NCBI GenBank assembly: GCA_023450775.1
Contig: JAEXGP010000082.1
Span: forward strand, 1 to 25,914
Direction of reading: 5' to 3'
DNA: 25,914 bases
DNA from: Actinomycetes bacterium
Lineage (GTDB): Bacteria; Actinomycetota; Acidimicrobiia; Acidimicrobiales; Microtrichaceae
Position numbers and translations under genes: made by a program
The notes under the pieces: generated by a model
Database searches by the model: none
What the model saw: only the letters and a program-made list of their open reading frames with translations
Told to the model about the DNA's origin: nothing
In this document: positions 6,995 to 14,504 of the stretch, in pieces
Layout of the letters: each line of letters opens with the position of its first letter
How positions within the stretch are numbered: the first letter of the stretch is position 1

Positions 6995-8254
6995 TCAGCC
7001 GCGGGCTCGGCGGGCCAGCCGGTCGGTGCGCACCGACTCGAACAGCCGCTCGTAGGACGCCCCGACCGCCGCCGGCGACACCCAGCCCTCGACGAACTCG
7101 CGGCCCGACGCGCCCATCCGGTCGAGCGCGGACCGGTCCTCGAGCAGCCGGTCGAGGGCCTCGACGAAGGCGTCGGGGTCCTCGGGCGGCACGGACGTGC
7201 CGGCGCCGGCGCGCTCGATGGTGGTCGCCACCTCGGTGCCGGCGTCGACGCTCGCGAGCACCGGCCGGCCGGACGCGAGGATGGAGTACAGCTTGGACGG
7301 CACGCTCGAGCGGGCGAGTCCCGTCTTCAGCGGCACCAGGTGCAGATCCGCGGCGGCGAGCACCTCGGGCAGGCGCTCCCTCGGCTGCATGTCGACGAAC
7401 CGCACGTTGTCCAGGCCGGCGGCCGACGCGATCAGCTCCTCGCGGGCCGAGCCGCCGCCGTTGACGACGAACACGACGTCGTCACGGCCGCGATCGCGGT
7501 AGCGGCGGGCGGCCTCGACGACCAGGTCGAGCGCCTGCGACAGCCCGACGTTGCCGGCGTACATCACCACGGTCCGACCGGCCAGGTCGTACTCGCGGCG
7601 GTAGGCGTTCTCGCGCTCCGACGGCCGGATGCGCTCGGTGTCCACGAAGTTCGGGATCACGTGCACCCGCTCGGGCCGGTGCGTGCCCAGCTTGCCGGCG
7701 ACGTTGTCGCGCAGGTCCTCGCTCAGCACGGTGACCGCGTCGGCCCGCCGGTAGAGGAAGCGCTCCAGCCACGACGCGACCGCGATCACGCGACGGTCGG
7801 TGATGGCGCCCAGCTCGACCGCCACGTCGGGGAACACGTCCTGCACGTTGAACACGAACGGCGTGCCGCGGGGCACCGCCGCCAGCCAGCCCGCCACGCC
7901 GAGCGGCAGCGGCGGCGACATCACCATGACCACGTCGGGCCGGATGCGCGTGAGCGCGCCGCGCACCGCCGCCATGCCGGTGAACCCCGCGAAGGCGACG
8001 GCGCGGGCGGGGATGTTGGTCTTGTCGGTCGGGAACGGGTGCAGGCGCGTGATCCAGCCCCACGGGGTGGCCTCGGTGCGGACGGGACGGCCGGTCCAGC
8101 CCTCCTCCACCGCGTGGTGGCGGTACCAGGGCAGCGCGGTCACCACGTGCATCCGGTGGCCCCGGGCCGCGAGCGCCTCGACGATCGCGGTCATCACCTC
8201 GCCGGTGGGAGCGACGTCGGGTGCGTAGTGGGGGCAGAGGACGAGGATGTTCAT
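6995..8254 (-). CDS. GT4-family glycosyltransferase (WbuB/WcaI-like)
   Basis: A 419-residue GT-B fold glycosyltransferase. The N-terminal half starts MNILVLCPHYAPDVAPTGEV and contains NVQDVFPD (136-143), a segment typical of WbuB-type amino-sugar or fucosyl transferases of capsule and O-antigen clusters. The C-terminal donor domain has YAGNVGLSQALD and a SVPSKLYSILASGRPVLAS segment in the place of the classical EX7E region. It is cytoplasmic, probably membrane-associated, and adds a sugar to a lipid-linked acceptor; donor and acceptor cannot be told. It is third in a run of three same-strand GT4 genes, 60 bp after the second; that spacer holds a 17-bp tandem repeat. A GC-rich self-complementary stretch near 6972-6984 follows its stop codon. 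Confidence 0.9.
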   Translation of the reverse strand: MNILVLCPHYAPDVAPTGEVMTAIVEALAARGHRMHVVTALPWYRHHAVEEGWTGRPVRTEATPWGWITRLHPFPTDKTNIPARAVAFAGFTGMAAVRGALTRIRPDVVMVMSPPLPLGVAGWLAAVPRGTPFVFNVQDVFPDVAVELGAITDRRVIAVASWLERFLYRRADAVTVLSEDLRDNVAGKLGTHRPERVHVIPNFVDTERIRPSERENAYRREYDLAGRTVVMYAGNVGLSQALDLVVEAARRYRDRGRDDVVFVVNGGGSAREELIASAAGLDNVRFVDMQPRERLPEVLAAADLHLVPLKTGLARSSVPSKLYSILASGRPVLASVDAGTEVATTIERAGAGTSVPPEDPDAFVEALDRLLEDRSALDRMGASGREFVEGWVSPAAVGASYERLFESVRTDRLARRARG

Positions 8255-8260
8255 CGGCGA

Positions 8261-8310
8261 TGCTTCGGGCGGGTCGGTGCTTCGGGCGGGTCGGTGCTTC
8301 CGGCGTGTCG
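8261..8310. repeat. 17-bp tandem repeat, nearly three copies, between two GT4 genes
   Basis: The unit TGCTTCGGGCGGGTCGG occurs at 8261-8277 and again, identical, at 8278-8294; a diverged third copy runs 8295-8310. It fills almost the whole 60-bp spacer between the start of the GT4 gene at 8254 and the stop of the one at 8315. It probably arose by replication slippage. The exact copies suggest it is recent or length-variable. Confidence 0.85.
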
Positions 8311-8314
8311 TGGG

Positions 8315-9469
8315 TCAGGCGGCGCCGGCGCGGCGGTAGGCGCCCAGCAGCGCCTCGGCGGTGCGGGCCGGCGTGAAGCGTGCCGCACGTTCGTACCCGG
8401 CCGCGATGCGCTCGGCCCGGGCCTCCGGCCCCTCGTCGACGACAGCTTCCATGGCTGCCGCCCACGCTGTCACATCCTCCGCCGGGACCAGGTCGTCGGG
8501 TCGGGCGACCTCGGGCAGCGAGCCGGCCGCCGCGGCGATCACCGGGACGCCGCGCACCATCGCCTCGAGCACGGGCAGGCCGAAGCCCTCGTAGCAGGAC
8601 GGGACGGCCACCGCGGTGGTGGCCGCGAAGAGCGACTCGAGCTGCTCGATCGGCACGCGCCCGGTGCGCAGGACGCGCCCGTCGAGATCGGGTCGGCGGA
8701 TGCGGGCCAGCACCTCGCCCTCGGCGGACGCGGCGCCGCCGGTCAGCACCAGCCGCAGCTCGGGCCGGTGCCGCGCCGCCAGCGCGAACGCGTCGAGCAG
8801 CACCAGGTGCTGCTTGTGGGGATAGGTGATCGCCGGGTACAGCAGGAACGGGTCGTCGCCGAGCCACGGCGGCAGCGGGAACGTCTCGCCGGCGGCCGGA
8901 CGTCGGGGCGGCGCCACCCACCACGGCACCACCTCGACCTTGGAGGCGGGGACGCCGAGCAGATCGACCACCCGCTCGCGGGTGAACTCGCTGGGCACGC
9001 CGATCACGTCCGCGGCCCGGGCGGAGCGGCCCGCCATCAGGCGGATGTAGGCCCGCTTCGCGGCGCGGAAGTTGCGCGGCATGTCGAGCGGCTGCAGGTC
9101 GTGGACGGTCAGCACCGTGCGGCGCGGGTGGCGCAGCGGCAGGACGCCGCCCGCGTGGTGCACGACGTCCGCCCCGACCGAGCGGGTGGTGGACGGCAGC
9201 CAGGTCTGCTCCGCGAGGACACGACGCCGCTTGTCGCGACCGTCCTGGTCGAGCACGTGGAGCTCGAAGCGGGCCGCCAGGTCGGGGTGCGCCGCGGCGA
9301 ACTGCTCGAGCACCGCGAGGTGGATCTCGACGTCCCGTTCCCCGCCGCCCGGTCCCCCGCCGGCGTCGAGCACGTCGGCGACGGCCCGGAGCGCGTCGGT
9401 CGTCGACTCCTCGCTGCCGCCGACGACGCCCGGCACCAGCCAGAGCAGGTTCACGAGCACGCGGGTCAC
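8315..9469 (-). CDS. GT4-family glycosyltransferase
   Basis: A 384-residue GT-B glycosyltransferase. The N-terminus MTRVLVNLLWLVPGVVGGSEE holds the glycine-rich acceptor loop. LTVHDLQPLDMP (120-131) is a common GT4 segment. The donor site has YPAITYPHKQH (211-221) and EGFGLPVLE (294-302), a classical EX7E motif. It probably transfers a mannosyl- or fucosyl-type residue in glycan assembly; specificity is unknown. The GTG at 9469 is chosen because it overlaps the TGA of the upstream GT4 gene in a GTGA tetranucleotide, indicating translational coupling. The open frame extends much further upstream, but that part is only a shadow of the neighbouring gene. It is followed by the 17-bp repeat spacer. 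Confidence 0.9.
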   Translation of the reverse strand: MTRVLVNLLWLVPGVVGGSEESTTDALRAVADVLDAGGGPGGGERDVEIHLAVLEQFAAAHPDLAARFELHVLDQDGRDKRRRVLAEQTWLPSTTRSVGADVVHHAGGVLPLRHPRRTVLTVHDLQPLDMPRNFRAAKRAYIRLMAGRSARAADVIGVPSEFTRERVVDLLGVPASKVEVVPWWVAPPRRPAAGETFPLPPWLGDDPFLLYPAITYPHKQHLVLLDAFALAARHRPELRLVLTGGAASAEGEVLARIRRPDLDGRVLRTGRVPIEQLESLFAATTAVAVPSCYEGFGLPVLEAMVRGVPVIAAAAGSLPEVARPDDLVPAEDVTAWAAAMEAVVDEGPEARAERIAAGYERAARFTPARTAEALLGAYRRAGAA

Positions 9470-10626
9470 CGGCGAGCCCCGATGACGTCGAGGTACACCC
9501 GCTCGTACGCCTCGGCCGTGCGCTCCCACGAGAACGCCTCGGCCCGCCGGGGCCCGGCCGCCCGCAGGCGCTCGGCCAGGTCCGGGTCGTCGAGCACGGA
9601 CCGGATCGCGTCGGCGAGGAGGTCGGCGCGGCCCGGGGGGACGAGCACGGCGGCGTCGCCGGCGACGTCCTCCATGGACGTGCCGGCGGACGTGACGAGC
9701 GGGGTGCCGGCGGCCAGGGCCTCCAGGGCCGGCAGCCCGAAGCCCTCGGCCCACGACGGCAGGCAGCAGACGGCGGCGCCCGTGCGGAGCGCGAGCAGCT
9801 CGGGCGCGGACACGAACCCGGTGCGCACGACGGGACCCGGCACCGCGGCCAGGTGCTGCGCCGTCTCGGCACCCCAGCCCGCGGGTCCGGCGACCACCAG
9901 CGTCAGGTCGGGCCGTCCGATGCGGGCCATGGCGTCGGCCAGGACGGGCAGCCCCTTGCGCGGCTCGACCGTGCCCACGAACAGCACGTACGGTCCGCTC
10001 AGCCCGAACCGGCGACGGACCGCCTCGCCGCCGTCCGCGGGCGCCGTGAGGGGCCGGGCGGCCCACGGCACGACGTGGAGCCGGTCCTCGGCGAACCCGT
10101 GGGCCAGGCAGTCCCGGGCCACGGCGTCCGACGGGACGACGACCGCGTCGGCGCGGACCCGGATGCGCTGCAGCGCCGGCGCCATCAGCCGCACGCCTCG
10201 GCGGGTGAACCACTCGGGCCGGCTGAGCGGGAACAGGTCGTGCACGGTGGCGACGAGCGGGGCACCGGTTCGGGGCGGGCCCATGGGGACCGTGAGGTGC
10301 ACCACTTCCACACCGCCGAGCTCGGGACCGGCGGCCGCCTCGACCGACGGCCGGCCGAGGCGGTCCCACGAGTCGTAGAGCACCTTGACCGGCAGCGGCA
10401 GCGCGACCAGCGGCACCGACGGAGGGAGCGACGGCGTCATCGCGGGCACCCCGCGGGCCCCCACGCCCACCAGGCGGAGGTCGGGCCGCTCTGCGAGCGA
10501 CGTCAGCAGCTCCAGCACGGAGGTGGCCGTCCCGCCCGGGACGCGGTGCCACAGCTGGGTGAGCGTGACCGCCACCCGCGCTCCGGCGCCGGTGGGGCGC
10601 GGCGAGGTCGGGGCGTCGGGAGGCAC
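9466..10626 (-). CDS. GT4-family glycosyltransferase, first of the GT trio
   Basis: A 386-residue GT-B glycosyltransferase (from GTG at 10626). The domain begins VAVTLTQLWHRVPGGTATS with a glycine-rich loop. TVHDLFPLSRPEWFTRRGV is the usual acceptor-domain segment; FVGTVEPRKGLPVL begins the donor domain, and EGFGLPALE is the EX7E motif. The same-architecture neighbour at 8315 suggests the pair act in sequence or arose by duplication. GTG at 10575 is an alternative start, just before the conserved VAVTL; 10626 adds a 17-residue Pro-rich tail. The gene diverges from the GDP-fucose synthase across 99 bp, in which I see no convincing minus-strand -10 box. Fucose made by that neighbour is a plausible donor, by context only. 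Confidence 0.87.
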   Translation of the reverse strand: MPPDAPTSPRPTGAGARVAVTLTQLWHRVPGGTATSVLELLTSLAERPDLRLVGVGARGVPAMTPSLPPSVPLVALPLPVKVLYDSWDRLGRPSVEAAAGPELGGVEVVHLTVPMGPPRTGAPLVATVHDLFPLSRPEWFTRRGVRLMAPALQRIRVRADAVVVPSDAVARDCLAHGFAEDRLHVVPWAARPLTAPADGGEAVRRRFGLSGPYVLFVGTVEPRKGLPVLADAMARIGRPDLTLVVAGPAGWGAETAQHLAAVPGPVVRTGFVSAPELLALRTGAAVCCLPSWAEGFGLPALEALAAGTPLVTSAGTSMEDVAGDAAVLVPPGRADLLADAIRSVLDDPDLAERLRAAGPRRAEAFSWERTAEAYERVYLDVIGARR

Positions 10627-10710
10627 GGCGTGCAGTCTCCCGCGCCGGCGGAGCGTCGCGGCGCACCTGCGGGCGGTGGCCGCCGCCGCGAGGTCGCGGG
10701 AGCGATGGCG

Positions 10711-10716
10711 TAGCTT
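10711..10716 (+). promoter_or_regulatory. Putative -10 box of the GDP-fucose synthase gene
   Basis: TAGCTT is followed by 9 nt and then the ATG at 10726, so the mRNA would have a leader of only about 3 nt. No Shine-Dalgarno sequence is present. Confidence 0.42.
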
Positions 10717-10725
10717 GTGGGGCCG

Positions 10726-11703
10726 ATGGCCGATGAACCGGTGAGCGAATTCTGGCGGGACCGGCACGTCCTGGTGACCGGCGGCAGGGGCTTCCTGGGC
10801 TCCGCCGTGGTCCGGGCGCTGCAGGCCCGGGGCGCCGGTCGGATCACGGCCCCGACGTCCGAGGACTACGACCTGCGGCGGCGCGAGGACGCGGACGCCA
10901 TGATCGAGGAGCACCGGCCCGACCTGGTCGTGCACCTGGCGGCCAAGGTCGGCGGCATCGGCGCCAACATGGAGCGTCCGTCGGACCTCTACATGGACAA
11001 CCTGCTGATGGGCACCTACGTGCTCGACGCCACCCTTCGGGCCGGCACGGCCAAGACCGTGATGATCGGGACGATCTGCTCGTACCCGAAGTTCACGCCG
11101 GTGCCGTTCAGCGAGGACTCGCTCTGGCACGGCTACCCCGAGGAGACCAACGCCCCCTACGGCGTGGCCAAGCTCGCCCAGCTGACCCAGCTGCAGGCCA
11201 ACCGGGACCAGTACGGGCAGTCGGCGGTGTACCTGATGCCGACCAACCTCTACGGGCCCGGCGACAAGTTCAACCCCGCCGTCAGCCACGTGATCCCGGC
11301 GCTCATCAAGAAGTGCGTGGACGCCAAGGAGTCGGGCGCGGACCACATCGAGGTCTGGGGCACCGGCACCGCCTCGCGCGAGTTCCTGTACGTCGACGAC
11401 GCCGCGGACGCCATCGTGCTGGCCTCGGAGCTCTACGACGAGGGCGACCCGGTCAACCTGGGCACCGACGAGGAGATGCCGATCCGGGATCTGGTCGGGA
11501 TCATCACCGAGCTGGTCGGCTTCGAGGGCGAGGTCCGCTGGGACACGTCACGGCCCGACGGCCAGCCCCGACGACGCGTCGACCCCAGCCGGGCCAAGCG
11601 CTGCTTCGGCTTCGAGGCCGCCGTCCCGTTCCGCGAGGGCCTGCGCCGCACGATCGACTGGTACCTCGCCCACCGCAACGAGGCCGAGGCCCGCACCTCC
11701 TAG
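10726..11703 (+). CDS. fcl: GDP-L-fucose synthase (GDP-4-keto-6-deoxymannose epimerase/reductase)
   Basis: A 325-residue extended SDR that epimerises and reduces GDP-4-keto-6-deoxymannose with NADPH to GDP-L-fucose. Motifs: VTGGRGFLG (17-25), HLAAKVGGIGAN (70-81), GTICSYPK (115-122), ETNAPYGVAK with Tyr145 and Lys149, and NLYGPGDKFNPAVSHVIPAL (174-193) with the conserved His188. In the enzyme's Ser-x-Cys active-site segment the Ser is Thr116 and the Cys is Cys118, a variant I recall from other bacterial homologues. The ATG at 10726 is preferred over an in-frame GTG at 10717, which would abut the -10 box. It completes the pathway begun by gmd at 404. A large hairpin follows, shared with the convergent LCP gene. 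Confidence 0.93.
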   Translation: MADEPVSEFWRDRHVLVTGGRGFLGSAVVRALQARGAGRITAPTSEDYDLRRREDADAMIEEHRPDLVVHLAAKVGGIGANMERPSDLYMDNLLMGTYVLDATLRAGTAKTVMIGTICSYPKFTPVPFSEDSLWHGYPEETNAPYGVAKLAQLTQLQANRDQYGQSAVYLMPTNLYGPGDKFNPAVSHVIPALIKKCVDAKESGADHIEVWGTGTASREFLYVDDAADAIVLASELYDEGDPVNLGTDEEMPIRDLVGIITELVGFEGEVRWDTSRPDGQPRRRVDPSRAKRCFGFEAAVPFREGLRRTIDWYLAHRNEAEARTS

Positions 11704-11716
11704 GCCCCCTGCTCCG

Positions 11717-11763
11717 AACTCGGGTCGCATCGCGCCCGTATCGGGTGCGAGACGTCCCGAGTT
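11717..11763. terminator. Large hairpin between convergent fcl and LCP genes
   Basis: The arms at 11717-11738 (AACTCGGG... CGCCCG) and 11742-11763 (CGGGTGCG... CCCGAGTT) pair at 19 of 22 positions, including one wobble, around a TAT loop. It fills most of the 75-bp gap between two converging stop codons, so a bidirectional terminator is the simplest reading. There is no T-tract. Its 22-nt arm length matches the hairpin after gmd, though the sequences differ. Confidence 0.65.
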
Positions 11764-11778
11764 CCGGGGTCGGCGCAC

Positions 11779-13302
11779 TCAGTGGCAGGCGGCGGCCTTC
11801 TCGGGGTCCGTCGGCACGATCCCGGGCGGGGCCGCATCGGCCGGCGCGCCCTCGAGGATCGTGGTGGTCGTGACCGTGTCCACCGTGGTGCCGGGCTCGG
11901 TGGTGGTCGTGACGTCCTCGTCGGCGGGCGGGGCGGTCGTGGCCAGCCCCGGGGGCAGCTGGTCGACCGGCAGGGCGTCGGGCCGGACCGTGGGGACGTC
12001 GTTGCCGACGTTCAGGACCACGCGGAAGCCGATGATGTCCTCGTCCTCGACGAGCTTGGGGATCGTGCCCAGGTGCCGGGCCAGGAGGACCGCGGCCTCC
12101 CGCCCGACCGGCCCGTAGGTGATCGTGGTGGCGCTCGACGCGCCGCGCACCTCGACCGGTTCTGCGTCGAAGCCGACCTGGTCGAGCTGGTCGGACACGG
12201 CGGCCAGCGCTGCGGCGTTCTTGGAGGAGCCGCGGACGTCGACGATCACGGTGTCGGGCTGCAGGGCGTCACCGCCGCTCGCCCAGAACGGCACCAGCCG
12301 GGGCAGGGCCTCGTCCCAGATCACGTCCTGGTAGGCCACGCCGTCCCGGGGCGCCGCCTCGGTGGGGACCTGCTCGGTGATCAGGTCGTCGGGGTTGAAG
12401 GACCGGAACTGGTTGATCAGGTCCAGGATCGTGCCCACGTTGAGCGTGTCGTCGAGCACCACGGCGTTCGACGCGGCGTCGATCATGCCGGTGGCCGTGC
12501 TCGGGTTGCGGATGCCCTGGTCCGACGCCCGGCGCATGGCCCGCTTGATGAAGTCCTGCTGTCGGCTGATCCGGCCCAGGTCACCGGTGCCGTCGGTCTT
12601 CCACTTCTTGCCGTCCTGGAACTCGAAGTGGCGGCTGCGCGCGTAGGCGAGCGACTGGGCGGGGTCGAGCATCTTGCAGCCCGGCGTGTCCACGTACAGG
12701 CCGGTCGTGCGGTCCCGCACCGGCGTCGTGAAGTAGACGGGCACGCCGCCGAGGACCTCGACCAGGTCCTTGAAGGCCGCGAAGTCGACCTCGACGTAGT
12801 TGTCGATCGAGATGCCGAAGTTGCGCTTGATCGTCTGGACGAGCGTCTTGGGGCCCTGCGGTCCGCCGATCGCGGCGTTGATGCGCTGCATGGACCCGCT
12901 CGGCAGCTCCACCCGGCTGTCCCTGGGGATCGACAGCAGCCGGGCCGTGCCGTCCTTGGGGTTCACCCGCAGGATCATGATGACGTCCGCCAGGTTCTCG
13001 CCCTCCAGGCGGCCCTTCACCACGGGGTCGGCCTTGTCGAGGCCCTTGTGCGAGTCGGTGCCGATGATGAGGATGTTGCGCGACTCCTCGACGTCGACCG
13101 GGGCCGACAGCGCGCCGCCGACGTCGACCACCGGCACCTGCTCCAGCGTGGTGCGGACCTTGGTGAGCGCACCGGCGACGGCCAGGCAGGCGACGACGAG
13201 CACGGCGTTGACGCCGATCAGGACGCGCTGCGGCCAGGTGCGTCGGCGACCCCCCGCGCCGCGTGCGCGGCCGTCCGCTCCCTCTGCCGTCCTGCGTGCC
13301 AC
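11779..13302 (-). CDS. LytR-CpsA-Psr (LCP) family cell-wall glycopolymer transferase
   Basis: A 507-residue type II membrane protein. Residues 1-26 are basic and cytoplasmic and 27-48 form the membrane helix. The LCP domain spans about 75-265: ILIIGTDSH (78-85), LLSIPRDSRV (122-131), RINAAIGGP (140-148), YARSRH (220-225) and RISRQQDFI (244-252). A LytR_C-like domain follows (about 365-455), then a Thr-rich tail (455-483). LCP enzymes transfer polyprenyl-linked glycopolymers (arabinogalactan, teichoic acids, capsule) to peptidoglycan outside the cell, which fits the surrounding glycan genes. The segment ENLADVIM has Leu104 before Ala-Asp where many homologues have Arg. The GTG at 13302 is favoured over upstream starts because TACGTT lies 9 nt before it and the upstream extension is low-complexity. 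Convergent with fcl. Confidence 0.9.
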   Translation of the reverse strand: MARRTAEGADGRARGAGGRRRTWPQRVLIGVNAVLVVACLAVAGALTKVRTTLEQVPVVDVGGALSAPVDVEESRNILIIGTDSHKGLDKADPVVKGRLEGENLADVIMILRVNPKDGTARLLSIPRDSRVELPSGSMQRINAAIGGPQGPKTLVQTIKRNFGISIDNYVEVDFAAFKDLVEVLGGVPVYFTTPVRDRTTGLYVDTPGCKMLDPAQSLAYARSRHFEFQDGKKWKTDGTGDLGRISRQQDFIKRAMRRASDQGIRNPSTATGMIDAASNAVVLDDTLNVGTILDLINQFRSFNPDDLITEQVPTEAAPRDGVAYQDVIWDEALPRLVPFWASGGDALQPDTVIVDVRGSSKNAAALAAVSDQLDQVGFDAEPVEVRGASSATTITYGPVGREAAVLLARHLGTIPKLVEDEDIIGFRVVLNVGNDVPTVRPDALPVDQLPPGLATTAPPADEDVTTTTEPGTTVDTVTTTTILEGAPADAAPPGIVPTDPEKAAACH

Positions 13303-13311
13303 GATCGATCG

Positions 13312-13317
13312 AACGTA
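13312..13317 (-). promoter_or_regulatory. Putative -10 box of the LCP gene
   Basis: TACGTT on the minus strand is followed by 9 nt and the GTG at 13302. The spacer, with the first base of the GTG, forms the palindrome CGATCGATCG (13302-13311). A near-leaderless transcript is suggested. Confidence 0.4.
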
Positions 13318-13395
13318 GCAGCGGGCCACCCCCGCTCCGGAGCACCCCCTGGCCCGTCGCACGGGCGTTCTCAGGGAACGCATCGTGGCCCGCCG

Positions 13396-13401
13396 TAGGA
13401 T
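13396..13401 (+). promoter_or_regulatory. Putative -10 box upstream of pabB leader peptide
   Basis: TAGGAT stands 6 nt before ATG 13408, the spacing of the other leaderless candidates. That ATG opens not pabB but an 18-codon frame that ends on the pabB start. Confidence 0.45.
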
Positions 13402-13407
13402 CCGGCG

Positions 13408-13464
13408 ATGGCCGCCACGCCGTGTCACGGCAACCGGGGACGACGACGGAGACCGTCGCCGTGA
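13408..13464 (+). CDS. Possible 18-residue leader peptide overlapping the pabB start
   Basis: ATG at 13408 opens MAATPCHGNRGRRRRPSP and stops at TGA 13462-13464, overlapping the GTG of pabB in a GTGA tetranucleotide. The run coding GRRRR uses GGA, CGA, CGA, CGG and AGA; GGA, CGA and AGA are unexpected in such GC-rich DNA. The ATG has a -10-like TAGGAT 6 nt upstream, so the mRNA may begin on it. If translated, it would bring ribosomes to pabB by re-initiation and could attenuate expression. Against it: very short, no protein family, and pabB could instead begin at the in-frame GTG 13422. Confidence 0.4.
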   Translation: MAATPCHGNRGRRRRPSP

Positions 13465-14504
13465 GCGCCGCCCGCGCCGCGGACGGTCCGCTCGCCGTCG
13501 TCGGCGGCCGGCTGTGCACCGGCCTGCTCGACGTCACCGACGACCTGGCCGCGCTGGACTCGACCGGGTTCTGGGCGGTGGTCCTGCCGTTCACCGGCGC
13601 GCCGGTGTGCGCCCGGTTCGCCGACGTGCGGCCCGCCACGCCCTGGCCGGGGCTGCCCTGGGCCGGGCCGGACCCGGCGTCGTGGACCACGAGCCTGGAC
13701 CGTGACGCCTTCCGCGACGGGGTCGAGGCCATCAAGGAGCGGATCCGCGCCGGCGACGTGTACCAGGTCAACCTGACCCGCCGGCTCAGCGCACCGCTGC
13801 CCGCTCCCCCGCCGGGCGCCACCACTGACATCGCCGCGCTCGGCGCCGCGCTCGCGGTCGGCAACCCGGCGCCGTTCTCGGCCGTCGTCCGGCTGCCCGA
13901 CCACAACGTGCACGTGGCGAGTGCGTCGCCCGAGCGGTTCCTGTCGCGCGACGGACGCGTGGTGCGCTCCTCACCCATCAAGGGGACGGCGACGACGGCC
14001 GAGCAGCTGCTGCCCAAGGACCGGGCCGAGAACGTGATGATCGTCGACCTCGTCCGCAACGACCTGGGCCGGGTCTGCGACTGGGGCTCGGTCCGCGTGC
14101 CGTCGCTGCTCGCGCTCGAGGAGCACCCGGGGCTCGTGCACCTGGTCAGCACGGTCGAGGGGCGGCTGCGCGACGGCTGCGGCTGGCCCGAGGTCGTCGA
14201 CGCCACCTTCCCGCCCGGCTCGGTGACCGGCGCGCCCAAGCTGGCGGCGCTGTCGGTGATCGACGAGCTGGAGACCGCACCCCGCGGCGTGTACTGCGGC
14301 GCCGTCGGGTGGGTCGACGCCGACCGAGGCGTCGGTGACCTGAACGTGGCGATCCGGACCTTCTGGATCGAGGACGACCACCTCCACCTGGGCACGGGCG
14401 GGGGCATCACGATCGACTCCGATCCTGACGGAGAGTGGGAGGAGACCGAGTTGAAGGCGCGCAACCTGCTCCGCGTGGCGGCCGGCACGGAGGCGGTCCG
14501 ATGA
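13461..14504 (+). CDS. pabB: Aminodeoxychorismate synthase component I (PabB)
   Basis: A 347-residue chorismate-binding enzyme that aminates chorismate to 4-amino-4-deoxychorismate for p-aminobenzoate and folate. GDVYQVNLTRR (98-108), ASASPERFL (153-161) and PIKGTA (172-177) are visible. Lys in PIKGT, rather than the Ala of anthranilate synthase PIAGT, identifies PabB rather than TrpE. The C-terminal FPPGSVTGAPK and the late GGGIT segments are present. At 347 residues it is shorter than E. coli PabB (about 450) and lacks most of the N-terminal domain, as do many compact PabBs. Start GTG 13461 overlaps the leader-peptide stop; GTG 13422 is the alternative. pabC overlaps its end (ATGA). No pabA glutaminase is in the window. 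Confidence 0.9.
   Translation: MSAARAADGPLAVVGGRLCTGLLDVTDDLAALDSTGFWAVVLPFTGAPVCARFADVRPATPWPGLPWAGPDPASWTTSLDRDAFRDGVEAIKERIRAGDVYQVNLTRRLSAPLPAPPPGATTDIAALGAALAVGNPAPFSAVVRLPDHNVHVASASPERFLSRDGRVVRSSPIKGTATTAEQLLPKDRAENVMIVDLVRNDLGRVCDWGSVRVPSLLALEEHPGLVHLVSTVEGRLRDGCGWPEVVDATFPPGSVTGAPKLAALSVIDELETAPRGVYCGAVGWVDADRGVGDLNVAIRTFWIEDDHLHLGTGGGITIDSDPDGEWEETELKARNLLRVAAGTEAVR

Noticed and set aside
4709..10378. Very long open frame (1889 codons) on the plus strand antisense to the sugar operon and GT4 genes
   Set aside because: Low-complexity Arg/Gly/His-rich translation lying opposite well-recognised genes; a consequence of high GC third positions.
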